Notes under the pieces: generated by a model
Database searches by the model: none
The model's input: the letters and a program-made list of their open reading frames with translations, nothing else
What the model was told of the DNA's origin: nothing
Source of the DNA: UBA5239 sp040394635
Lineage (GTDB): Bacteria; Verrucomicrobiota; Lentisphaeria; Victivallales; Victivallaceae
Assembly: GCA_040394635.1 (NCBI GenBank)
Contig: JBEBRW010000025.1
Location: forward strand, 1 to 64,000
Length of the DNA: 64,000 nucleotides
Reading direction: 5' to 3'
Position numbers and translations under genes: made by a program
In this document: in pieces, positions 32,004 through 39,810 of the stretch
Numbering within the stretch: position 1 is the stretch's first letter
Layout of the letters: every line of letters begins with the position of its first letter

Positions 32004-34239
32004 ACTGTTGCCGAAAATTCTGATGAACTTGGCTGTTTTTGCTGCCGGGGCGCTTACCGGATATTTTTTTTATCGGCTGATCCTGGGGTGTGAATCCACC
32101 AACATGCTGTATTTTACCGCGGGGTTCAAGGAACCGGTGCTCGGGAGCGGTATCGCGGCGGCAGTGGCTGGGGGCGGCCTGATTTTCATTTTGCGCCGGT
32201 GGTGCGGCAGGGAGAACCTGTGCGCGGCGGCAGGTCCAGCGCTGCTGCTGGGGACGCTATTCTGTTTTCCGGCGAGCCTCTGGTCGATCGTGATCTTCAT
32301 CGCGGTGGTGAGCTGGTGTGTGTTCCGGGTCCTGGCGGTATTGCCTTATCCCAGGTTTATCGTGAGCCGGGACAAATACCGGATTGGTCTGATTCTGCTG
32401 CTTCTGGCCGTATTGTCGATGGGGAGCTATATGGTCTGGCTGTATCTGAGGGCGTGGCACCGGGGATATATGTTTGTGTATGACTGGGGGATGTTCGTCG
32501 AGCCGGCCATGAATACGCTCCGGGGCGAGTTAATGAGGGAATACTGGTTTACCCGTGGCGGTTCATTTCTGGGGCACCACCTGATGCCGGGATTTTTCAT
32601 CTGGTTCACTCCGTTGCTGGCGGTTTTCCCCTGTCCGCAGACGATCATGGTACTTGGAGCAGTGATTCTATGCGGCAGTGCCTTGCTGGTTTATTATTTT
32701 GCGCGGTTGAGGAAGCTGCCGCCGTTTTTCGCGGCTGCCTGCGGCTTCATTTACCTGTTGTATCCGACGGTGGCCAACTATAATTTATCGTACGGATACG
32801 GCTTTCATGTGATTTATTTGTTCATTCCGGTATTCCTGTTGTTCTGCTGTTTGTACGAGCGGAAAAAATGGTTGTTGGCATTTCTGGTATTTCTGTTTTC
32901 ACTGACGATCAAAGAAACGGTGGGGGCGTTCTGGGTAGGGTGGGGCCTGTGTCAGATCCTGGCTTCGCTGCAGCCGTCTGTTATTCGTAATTCCGAAGCG
33001 GTGCGGTTGCGCCGGCGCGGGGTGGTTTATTCGATGATCGGCGGTTTGTATCTGCTGGCCTGCATCAAAATTATCATCCCGTATTTTGCGCCGGAGAGCC
33101 AATATATGTATGCCAGCCGTTTTTCTTTCGGCGACAGTTTATGGGAAATTGCGTTGGCGCCGGTGTTGCAGCCTGCGGCTTTTTTCGCCCACGTCTTTTC
33201 GCCGAAAAAGATCATGCAGGCACTGCTGCTGGCGGTACCCCTGCTGCCGGCGATCTTATCGAGACCGCTTTGGGTTGGATGCGGCGCGGTGCTTTTCGTT
33301 TTCATGTGGATGGCCAACGGCGGAATCCTGATCAATCTGTACAATCAGTATACGGTGGAAATGTCGATATTGCTGTGCCTGGCGTTTGCGGCGGCGCTGT
33401 CGCAGGCTTTGCGGCGGGGCTCCGGATTTTGTTCCGGGTGCCTGGCGGTGAAACTGCCGGAAATCAACCGCCGCCATATGGGGTGGGCCCTGCTGGGGAG
33501 CAGTCTGCTGGCGGTGGTGCTCAGTCACTATATGTTTGCCGAATCTGCATGGGGCAAAAACCGGGAAACGTTTGAGAAGCTCGCCAGGAGGCCGGATATC
33601 AGCTTTGTCCGCGAACAGGCTCTGGAGCGTATTCCTGCGGGCGCTTTGCTGGGCGCGGACGAGCGGACCGGGGCCCTGATGCTGGGCAGCAAGGTGAAAA
33701 TCGGCAGTTTATATGTCAATTCCGACTGCGATGCCTATCTTTATGACAGCGGCGCCAAGGGAATTGGACCGGGCTCGGATTTCCAGCGGAAAATGCTGGA
33801 GGACCCGGAGCTGGGGTTGACCTGGATGCATCTGGCGGGGAACAACCGGTTTTATCTGTTCCAGCGCGGCGCGGAATCACGCTATCCGTATCCGTTCGTG
33901 ACCATGGACGATGCTCAATGGCAGGACTGCGGCATGCGGATTTCCCTGCCGGAAAACGGGGATTTGTTTGACGTTCGGGTTCAGCCGATGCAGGAAGAGG
34001 ACGGGCGGATCAGCGTGTTGTTTTCCATCCGGATCACTGCCGCGCTGAAGGATTTTTATCTGATAAACGCTTATATTTCCTATGACGACGACCGGAAAAT
34101 GTTTTATTCCCTGCCGTTGGGCTACGGCACCGTGCTTCCGGAAAAGGTCAAAACCGGCGATGTCTTCCACTTCAAGGGTTTGCTGCCGCCCGGCACCGGA
34201 CAATTGCTCGGCGCCGGCTGCGTCCTCGCAAAAGAGTAG
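31990..34239 (+). CDS. DUF2079 multi-pass membrane protein, second tandem copy
   Basis: The 749-residue protein is a close paralogue of the preceding gene over its whole length. It shares VYDWGMFVEPAMNTLRGEL, HHLMPGFFIWFTPL, YYFARLRKLPPFFAAACGFI, SLTIKETVGAFWVGWG and a C-terminal FYLINAYISYDDDRKMFYS segment. The C-terminal part of both is beta-rich and probably extracytoplasmic. This copy is visibly more GC-rich than the first. ATG 31990 overlaps the end of copy one, giving translational coupling; an upstream GTG at 31951 is also possible. A tandem duplication with divergence suggests a heterodimer or separate substrates. Confidence 0.82.
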   Translation: MKDNKLLPKILMNLAVFAAGALTGYFFYRLILGCESTNMLYFTAGFKEPVLGSGIAAAVAGGGLIFILRRWCGRENLCAAAGPALLLGTLFCFPASLWSIVIFIAVVSWCVFRVLAVLPYPRFIVSRDKYRIGLILLLLAVLSMGSYMVWLYLRAWHRGYMFVYDWGMFVEPAMNTLRGELMREYWFTRGGSFLGHHLMPGFFIWFTPLLAVFPCPQTIMVLGAVILCGSALLVYYFARLRKLPPFFAAACGFIYLLYPTVANYNLSYGYGFHVIYLFIPVFLLFCCLYERKKWLLAFLVFLFSLTIKETVGAFWVGWGLCQILASLQPSVIRNSEAVRLRRRGVVYSMIGGLYLLACIKIIIPYFAPESQYMYASRFSFGDSLWEIALAPVLQPAAFFAHVFSPKKIMQALLLAVPLLPAILSRPLWVGCGAVLFVFMWMANGGILINLYNQYTVEMSILLCLAFAAALSQALRRGSGFCSGCLAVKLPEINRRHMGWALLGSSLLAVVLSHYMFAESAWGKNRETFEKLARRPDISFVREQALERIPAGALLGADERTGALMLGSKVKIGSLYVNSDCDAYLYDSGAKGIGPGSDFQRKMLEDPELGLTWMHLAGNNRFYLFQRGAESRYPYPFVTMDDAQWQDCGMRISLPENGDLFDVRVQPMQEEDGRISVLFSIRITAALKDFYLINAYISYDDDRKMFYSLPLGYGTVLPEKVKTGDVFHFKGLLPPGTGQLLGAGCVLAKE

Positions 34240-34416
34240 TCGACTACCAGACCACACTATTATTGAATCAGTTGTTCAGGGGAAATAATAATAATTAATT
34301 TTTTCTGAACAAGAACTTGAAAGTCGTTGTCTGGTGGCTATTTTATTTTGTTGATAAGGTTTATATCCTGAGAATGTATTTACTCAAAATTGATTGAAGG
34401 AAAATACGTTGGAGCT

Positions 34417-35466
34417 ATGGATAAACTTGAATATCGAAGTATAGGGGATACTCGACATCCGGAAGTTACGCCTGCACAAACGTGGATGGCGCGGTTTAAT
34501 TCAGTGACCGGAACTGTGTTTATATTGCTTGGCGGCTGGTGTGGTTGGCATTGTGGAATAGAATATTTGAAGCCGCTGGCTGAATTTTTTGACCTTCCAC
34601 TCGATCAGATTGATTTTGTCGAAATCATACCATATATAGATTTTCCTGTCCATTTCGACGCCGATTCAGTCTGCCGTATGGCGGGTATGTCCCTCGGCGC
34701 CATAGTCGGATTGGTCATGGGCGTGGCGCTGGAAATGATCCTGAAACATGCCAAAATGCTTCCTGCACCGATTCCCCGCGCCTGCGACGAAATTATTGAC
34801 GATGATTGGGTTTTGGAGCTCCAGCCGGAACAGGAAGATGCCGTTGTAGTCGAAGCTCCACCCGAAATTGAAACCGTGTTCAAAGATATGGCGACCAAAC
34901 AGCAGTGGAGCTCTCCAGTCAATCTCAAGGCGAAACTGGTCGAGATTCGGGATTTCATCCTGCGGTACTTATGGAGGCGTGAAGGTTTCGAGGTAACGAT
35001 TCATTGCCGCAACTCTTTTCTCTACCGGTCATTGCGCCGGAAATTTGTACCGGAGAAACTGGTTTATCGAGTCGAACGCAAAGAAGACAAAACATTTATT
35101 GATGAAATTGAGGTTGTCGATTATGCGGAAGTTTATATCGTCGAAAACGGGTATGCCACATGGATGACTGCGGAGAATAATCTTACGCCGTGGCAAATGT
35201 CATGCAAAACCAATGGCGATGAATTAACCCTTTCGTTTCGGCTCCATAAAGGTTTGGTGATTATGATTTGGGTCATTGCTGTTATTGGCTTCATCGTGCC
35301 GTTGCTCCTGTTAACTCCGGCATTATGGATCGTACCAATATTTCTACTTGCCATTTTAATAAATGGTTGTCTCTTAAAAGAAATTCAAAAAGCTCAGCGG
35401 GTATTCACCAAGCGCCTGCGCAAAATAGAAGCCGCTTACAAGAAAAAAGTTTCCAGTGGCAAATAG
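34417..35466 (+). CDS. Membrane hypothetical protein
   Basis: Not recognised. The 349-residue protein (ATG 34417 preferred; a TTG at 34390 extends it by 9 residues) has two membrane helices near the start (about residues 25-45 and 90-110). A soluble acidic middle follows (DDDWVLELQPEQEDAVVVEA-like) and two more helices lie near residue 285-320 (GLVIMIWVIAVIGFIVPLLL). The end is charged (KRLRKIEAAYKKKVSSGK). It is AT-rich compared with the DUF2079 genes before it. Two further small membrane genes follow on the same strand. Confidence 0.65.
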   Translation: MDKLEYRSIGDTRHPEVTPAQTWMARFNSVTGTVFILLGGWCGWHCGIEYLKPLAEFFDLPLDQIDFVEIIPYIDFPVHFDADSVCRMAGMSLGAIVGLVMGVALEMILKHAKMLPAPIPRACDEIIDDDWVLELQPEQEDAVVVEAPPEIETVFKDMATKQQWSSPVNLKAKLVEIRDFILRYLWRREGFEVTIHCRNSFLYRSLRRKFVPEKLVYRVERKEDKTFIDEIEVVDYAEVYIVENGYATWMTAENNLTPWQMSCKTNGDELTLSFRLHKGLVIMIWVIAVIGFIVPLLLLTPALWIVPIFLLAILINGCLLKEIQKAQRVFTKRLRKIEAAYKKKVSSGK

Positions 35467-35513
35467 AAAGGTATTTTTAGAAATAGGACAACCATTTGCT
35501 CGGGAGGCAAAGA

Positions 35514-36044
35514 ATGAATTACGCCCGGAATATTATTGTTTTCATTAACAAAAGTCCTTCTGCCCGGCTCAGGACGGCATTTCTGTTATCAATTCTTTCC
35601 TGGTTTATTCTTTACGGGTTCTGGTTTATTTCTGAACTGATGGGATTTCTGCCATTTCTAGTAATTATGATGACTGCTTTTTTGAATGACGAAAAATATG
35701 AAGAAAATGTGAAGCCTAAAAAAGTTGTTAAACTCAATCGGGGAATGGAAATTCTCGGCATTATTCTTGCTGCTGGAGGTGTACTGGGAATCATAATGTT
35801 ACTTTGGGGAATTTTAGGCATAGTGATTAATATTTTTGTAAGCAAATGGAAACTGATCATAGTCGATACATTACCGTTAGTGGCTGAACGGTCGCAATAT
35901 TTCATAGGGGGCAGTGAAGTACCGCGATTCATCTATTTGTGTCTGAAAAGTAGTGGTGCCTTTTTCCTTTGCGGACTTTCTCTTTGCATAATAGTAGATT
36001 GGGGGCTTCCTGAAATTTCACCTCGCAGAAGGCGAAAAAGATAA
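35514..36044 (+). CDS. Membrane hypothetical protein
   Basis: Not recognised. A strong CGGGAGGC ribosome site supports ATG 35514, giving 176 residues. Helices are visible at about residues 18-50 (TAFLLSILSWFILYGFWFIS and on), 75-110 (ILGIILAAGGVLGIIMLLWG) and 145-165. A short basic tail (RRRRKR) ends the protein. The stop is followed after one base by the ATG of a possible third membrane gene, so the three form an AT-rich cluster. Confidence 0.65.
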   Translation: MNYARNIIVFINKSPSARLRTAFLLSILSWFILYGFWFISELMGFLPFLVIMMTAFLNDEKYEENVKPKKVVKLNRGMEILGIILAAGGVLGIIMLLWGILGIVINIFVSKWKLIIVDTLPLVAERSQYFIGGSEVPRFIYLCLKSSGAFFLCGLSLCIIVDWGLPEISPRRRRKR

Positions 36045-36045
36045 T

Positions 36046-36365
36046 ATGCTTAAGAGAAAAAATCGGAAAAGAATGATTCCCCTTCGGTAGCGGAATATAT
36101 TTACATAATTATCTGCTGGATGTTTATCGGGCCATATCTTGCATCATTGATCGGGAAAACAATCTATGCTATATGGTTGCCTGAAAGGACCTGGATTAGA
36201 GCCATGATCGTTCTTTTTTTGCTTTTTTCCTGTATCATCATTGCTATGCTAATGCCGAAAATTCTGGCAAAAAAATTCGGCAAAACAGAAGAGTTTTGGT
36301 TCAAGCCCTGTTTTGCCGTTTATATCGTACTGACGATTTTTATTATCATATTGAGTATAATGTGA
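36046..36365 (+). pseudogene. Membrane-protein gene with apparent frameshift in an A-run
   Basis: ATG 36046, two bases after the previous stop, reads MLKRKNRKRMIPLR and then stops. One frame over, an uninterrupted reading frame runs from 36054 to 36365: KKSEKNDSPSVAEYIYIIIC, then a three-helix membrane protein beginning WMFIGPYLASLIGKTIYAIW. Adding one A to the six-A run at 36057-36062 would fuse the two into a single roughly 106-residue protein. The alternatives are a sequencing error, a true mutation, slippage during expression, or a shorter gene starting at ATG 36120 without a good ribosome site. Confidence 0.5.
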
Positions 36366-36373
36366 TTTTAGGA

Positions 36374-37597
36374 TCAGAAATCGCCGCTGACTTTGCCGCC
36401 TTTGAATTCGGTGTAGTTCTGCATCGGGATTTTGTCACCGTTTTTGATCCAGGCGAAATCGGCTGTGGTCGGCAGGCGCTCTTCCTTGAAGAGTTTGTGC
36501 AGCAGTTCGTCGATGCCGCGGCAGACGTAGCGGTAGTTATCCTCCTCAAGCTGGACCTTTTCCACATAATCCGCCGGGACCGGGATGATCGGCGAGGATT
36601 CATGCACGCCGTTCACCGCCAGCACGTGAGCGCCGGCGATATCCAGGTCGCAGATGAATTCATGCGGGTTGGCGAGCCTGCCGAGGAGCGCATCCATGAC
36701 GGCGTCGCGGTCGGCGGGGTCCGGGAGCGGAGCGGCCGTTTCCTGGCGGTCGGCGTAATTGAATATGGCGCCGCCGATTTTCCAGATGATGGAGCCTTTT
36801 TCGCCGCGGATTTCGATTTCGGGACCGAAAGTGGCTTGCGAGGCATGGGTAGTGTGGAAATAGATATCGATACCAGTCAGGGTTTTCACATGGATCATGG
36901 CGGTATCGGTGGTTTCGATCTCGGGGTTGCAGCGGTAGAGCTGCGCCTGGATGTAATCGAATTCGGCGGATTTCTCAAACGTTTCGCCGCCGAAAAACAG
37001 CGGCAGATTCAGGTAGTGCGCCAGCGCATTGTTGAACGGCGAATCGAGCACCCAGCCACTCCGGTCGCGGAGCTTGCCCGCCCAGTCGTTGCGGGTGTAA
37101 TAACGGTGGTCGCGCGGCCACAGCCCAAGGCTCTTGATGCACAGGATTCTGCCGATGCGCCCCTCCAGTATTTCGCGCTTCACGCGGTGAGTGATCGGCT
37201 GGTAAATGCTCTGGTAGCCGACGGCGGTGAATTTGCCGGTGGCGCGCTCCGCCTGACGGATGGCTTCAATGTCCTGCACGGTGGGCGCGGCGGGTTTTTC
37301 AATGAAGGCGTTTGCCCCGTTTTCCATGGCGGCAATGGCCATGGGGCGGTGCATGCTGAGCCCGGTCGGAATACAGCACAAATCGAGTTTACCAGCAAAA
37401 TCACTGAGCATCTGGCGGTAGTCGGTATAAATTTTGCAGCCGATTTCGCGGAGAATGGCGCACTTCTCGGGCTCCTGCTCCTGGTTGATGACGGTGGCGG
37501 CGACAAATTTCAGGCGTCCGGCCCGGTGATAACGCAGCAGATCTTGATAATGAACACCTCCAAAACCGGAGATGCCGATGGTGGCAGCTGTAATCAT
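36374..37597 (-). CDS. Gfo/Idh/MocA family oxidoreductase
   Basis: The 407-residue protein has the N-terminal Rossmann motif (TIGISGFGGVHYQDLL) and the family signature FIEKPAAPTVQDIEAIRQAE. A C-terminal alpha/beta domain contains GRILCIKSLGLWPRDHRYYT. Members oxidise or rearrange sugars and inositols with NAD(P). The substrate is not readable. It is the last gene of a minus-strand block with another Gfo/Idh/MocA gene (81 bases upstream) and a PocR-AraC regulator. The start codon at 37597 lacks a strong ribosome site but fits the family N-terminus. Confidence 0.88.
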   Translation of the reverse strand: MITAATIGISGFGGVHYQDLLRYHRAGRLKFVAATVINQEQEPEKCAILREIGCKIYTDYRQMLSDFAGKLDLCCIPTGLSMHRPMAIAAMENGANAFIEKPAAPTVQDIEAIRQAERATGKFTAVGYQSIYQPITHRVKREILEGRIGRILCIKSLGLWPRDHRYYTRNDWAGKLRDRSGWVLDSPFNNALAHYLNLPLFFGGETFEKSAEFDYIQAQLYRCNPEIETTDTAMIHVKTLTGIDIYFHTTHASQATFGPEIEIRGEKGSIIWKIGGAIFNYADRQETAAPLPDPADRDAVMDALLGRLANPHEFICDLDIAGAHVLAVNGVHESSPIIPVPADYVEKVQLEEDNYRYVCRGIDELLHKLFKEERLPTTADFAWIKNGDKIPMQNYTEFKGGKVSGDF

Positions 37598-37677
37598 AAA
37601 AAATTAACCTCAGTGAAGATATTTTCGTAAAAAAATAACATATCACTGAGGTCCGAAATGTCAAGTCCGTTAAGGAG

Positions 37678-38817
37678 TTAGCGACCTAATTTCTTCCAGA
37701 TCGGCTCCATGTCGATGATCTTTTCTTCGGTCATGGCGGCGTCGATGCCCAGCGCGGTGACGGCGCTTTCCAGACCTTCGTTGCCGCTGGACTTCGGCTC
37801 GGTGCCGTTGACCATGCAGTCATAGAGTTCCTTCATGATAAAAGCGTCTCCACCGCCGTGGCCGTCCGCGCCGTAGAAGATGACCTTGGTCTCTTCTTCG
37901 CCGATGCGCCGGTACTTGAGCGTGCTCGAATACAGCTCGACTTCCATGGTGCCCTCGGAGCAGGAGAAGTACATACGGCGCTCGGGAATCGCGTTGCTCA
38001 TCGTCGCCTGGAACTGCACCTTGACGCCGTTGCGGTAGCGCAGGATCGCCACCTGGTTGTCCTTCAGGTCATTGCCCGCGGTGAACGGGGTTTTGACGCG
38101 GTGCGGGTCTTCCCAGGCGCTGAACGTGCCTTCCGGATATTCATTCATGTAGTGTTCATTTTCCGGGACGAAGAAATCGAGGTCGCCGAATGCGGCAATC
38201 TTGGAGGGCAGGGAATCCACCAGCCAGTTCAGCAGATCGATGTCGTGACAGCACTTTTCGAGGATGTGCGGACCGGCGTACTTGGTCAGGCGCCGCCAGT
38301 TGGTCATGATGTAGCCGCCGTGGGCGGGGGTGATGTTTTCATTGGCGTCGATGCTGAGGACCTTGCCGAGAATGCCCGAGGAGATCAGTTCCTTGGCCTT
38401 GCGGTAGATCTTGGAATAACGCAGCACGAAACCGGTCATGAAGGTCAGCCCGCATTTCTGGTGTGCCTCGAAAATTTCCTGGCAGTCTTCGATGCTGGTG
38501 GCCAGCGGTTTTTCGCTGAAGACATGCTTGCCCGCGGCGAACCCGGCCAGAATCTGTTCCTTGTGAAATGCGTTCGGCGAGAAAACCAGCACCCAGTCGA
38601 CGCCGGGCGTGTTGATGGCTTCTTCGTAGGAATCGCAGATTTTCGCGTCCGGCTGGTTCCAGACTTCGAGGCACTTCTTGCTGACTTCCTTGTCGGGGTC
38701 GTAAACGGATATGACCTTGACGTTGCGGTTCGAATCGCGAAGCAGGTTGCCGGTCACGCCGCGGCCGCGGCCGCCGTTGCCGAGTACTGCAACTTTGATG
38801 ATCTTATTATCGGACAT
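37678..38817 (-). CDS. Gfo/Idh/MocA family oxidoreductase
   Basis: The 379-residue protein begins MSDNKIIKVAVLGNGGRGRG with a GxGGRG-type nucleotide loop, then HVFSEKPLATSIEDCQEIFE, the EKP signature of the family. ILEKCCHDIDLLNWLVDSLP contains the conserved Asp/His segment. ATG 38817 is preferred over 38823 because GGAG lies at normal spacing. It is divergent in sequence from the next oxidoreductase, so the two probably act on different steps or epimers of one sugar pathway. Confidence 0.9.
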   Translation of the reverse strand: MSDNKIIKVAVLGNGGRGRGVTGNLLRDSNRNVKVISVYDPDKEVSKKCLEVWNQPDAKICDSYEEAINTPGVDWVLVFSPNAFHKEQILAGFAAGKHVFSEKPLATSIEDCQEIFEAHQKCGLTFMTGFVLRYSKIYRKAKELISSGILGKVLSIDANENITPAHGGYIMTNWRRLTKYAGPHILEKCCHDIDLLNWLVDSLPSKIAAFGDLDFFVPENEHYMNEYPEGTFSAWEDPHRVKTPFTAGNDLKDNQVAILRYRNGVKVQFQATMSNAIPERRMYFSCSEGTMEVELYSSTLKYRRIGEEETKVIFYGADGHGGGDAFIMKELYDCMVNGTEPKSSGNEGLESAVTALGIDAAMTEEKIIDMEPIWKKLGR

Positions 38818-38923
38818 AGTCAACTCCTGTAAAAAATTTGGTTGATACTATTAATATACAACCGGGATAGGAATAAAAAATGGATAAAAACCGCAAAAGT
38901 ATTGTCAAAATATTGCTCGAGGC

Positions 38924-39769
38924 TCAGGAATCTTTGTAATTCTCCGGCGGATCGGGGATGTTGCGCCAGACGGATGGCGGCACGCCTGTGAGCTGCCGGA
39001 ACACCACGCTGAAATAGTTGCTGTCCGAAAAACCGCACAGCACGGCGATCTGCGACACGCTCATGTGCCGGTGCAGTTTCAGGTAAACCATGGCTTCATG
39101 GACCCGCCGCCGGTTCAGCATTTCCCGGAAGCTCTGGCCGTAGTAGCGCTTCAGCAGCGCGCCGAGGTAATTCGGGTTCATGCCGAGGGTGTCGGCGAGT
39201 TCCTTGATGGCGATGTTTTCGCGGTATTTGCTGTCGATGAAGCGGCGGCTGTTTTCGGCGTAGAATTCATCGTCGCGGCGCTTGTTGCCCATGCCGCCGG
39301 CCTTCAGGAAACGGTCCACTTCGATGCGGACGAATTCGGCGATGAATTCGGCGTCGGCGGTGAGTTCGTGGATTTTTTCGGGCGTGATCACCGGGAGCTG
39401 CGGCGTGAATTTGTGATGCGGGAAATTGCGCAGGGGATGGTCCGGCTTGCGGAAGTGCCCGAGGTACGCCACCGCCAGCAAATTGCCGTTCAGGATGATC
39501 GGACACCCGAGGTCCCAGATGCCGTTCGGACACAGGCCGTGAAAGATGTGTCCCTTGCGCGCCCTGGCGATGCTCCGCGCTTTGTTCCGCTGGCAGAAGC
39601 CGTTCTCGCCATGCATTTTGGCATAAATGCAATAGGGGCCATGATGCAGGTACTGATCGGGGGCCAGCTTCAGGCTTTCGCTGTTAAAAAACGCGGGATG
39701 CAGCGCATGGATATTCACCACTGCGCCGCTTTTGTCGGCCATATAACGCATCAGTTCGCTTAAGTTCAT
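38924..39769 (-). CDS. AraC family regulator with PocR sensory domain
   Basis: The 281-residue protein has an N-terminal PocR-type ligand domain (about residues 1-150). It is marked by Cys/His-rich HHGPYCIYAKMHGENGFCQR and GLCPNGIWDLGCPIILNGN, then an AYLGHF segment. A C-terminal AraC pair of helix-turn-helices follows (IAIKELADTLGMNPNYLGAL; HMSVSQIAVLCGFSDSNYFS, VVFRQLTG). PocR domains sense small metabolites such as 1,2-propanediol-type compounds or other ligands. Upstream, the 889-residue glycosidase gene ends 42 bases away on the same strand; downstream are two Gfo/Idh/MocA genes. It may control that block. Confidence 0.88.
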   Translation of the reverse strand: MNLSELMRYMADKSGAVVNIHALHPAFFNSESLKLAPDQYLHHGPYCIYAKMHGENGFCQRNKARSIARARKGHIFHGLCPNGIWDLGCPIILNGNLLAVAYLGHFRKPDHPLRNFPHHKFTPQLPVITPEKIHELTADAEFIAEFVRIEVDRFLKAGGMGNKRRDDEFYAENSRRFIDSKYRENIAIKELADTLGMNPNYLGALLKRYYGQSFREMLNRRRVHEAMVYLKLHRHMSVSQIAVLCGFSDSNYFSVVFRQLTGVPPSVWRNIPDPPENYKDS

Positions 39770-39810
39770 GATGCCTATATTTTACAGCCGGATACTGAAA
39801 TTACAACTAT

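Noticed and set aside
34226..34255. Terminator at the GTAGTCGACTAC palindrome after the second DUF2079 gene
   Set aside because: The palindrome is too short to leave a loop and is not followed by a T-run.
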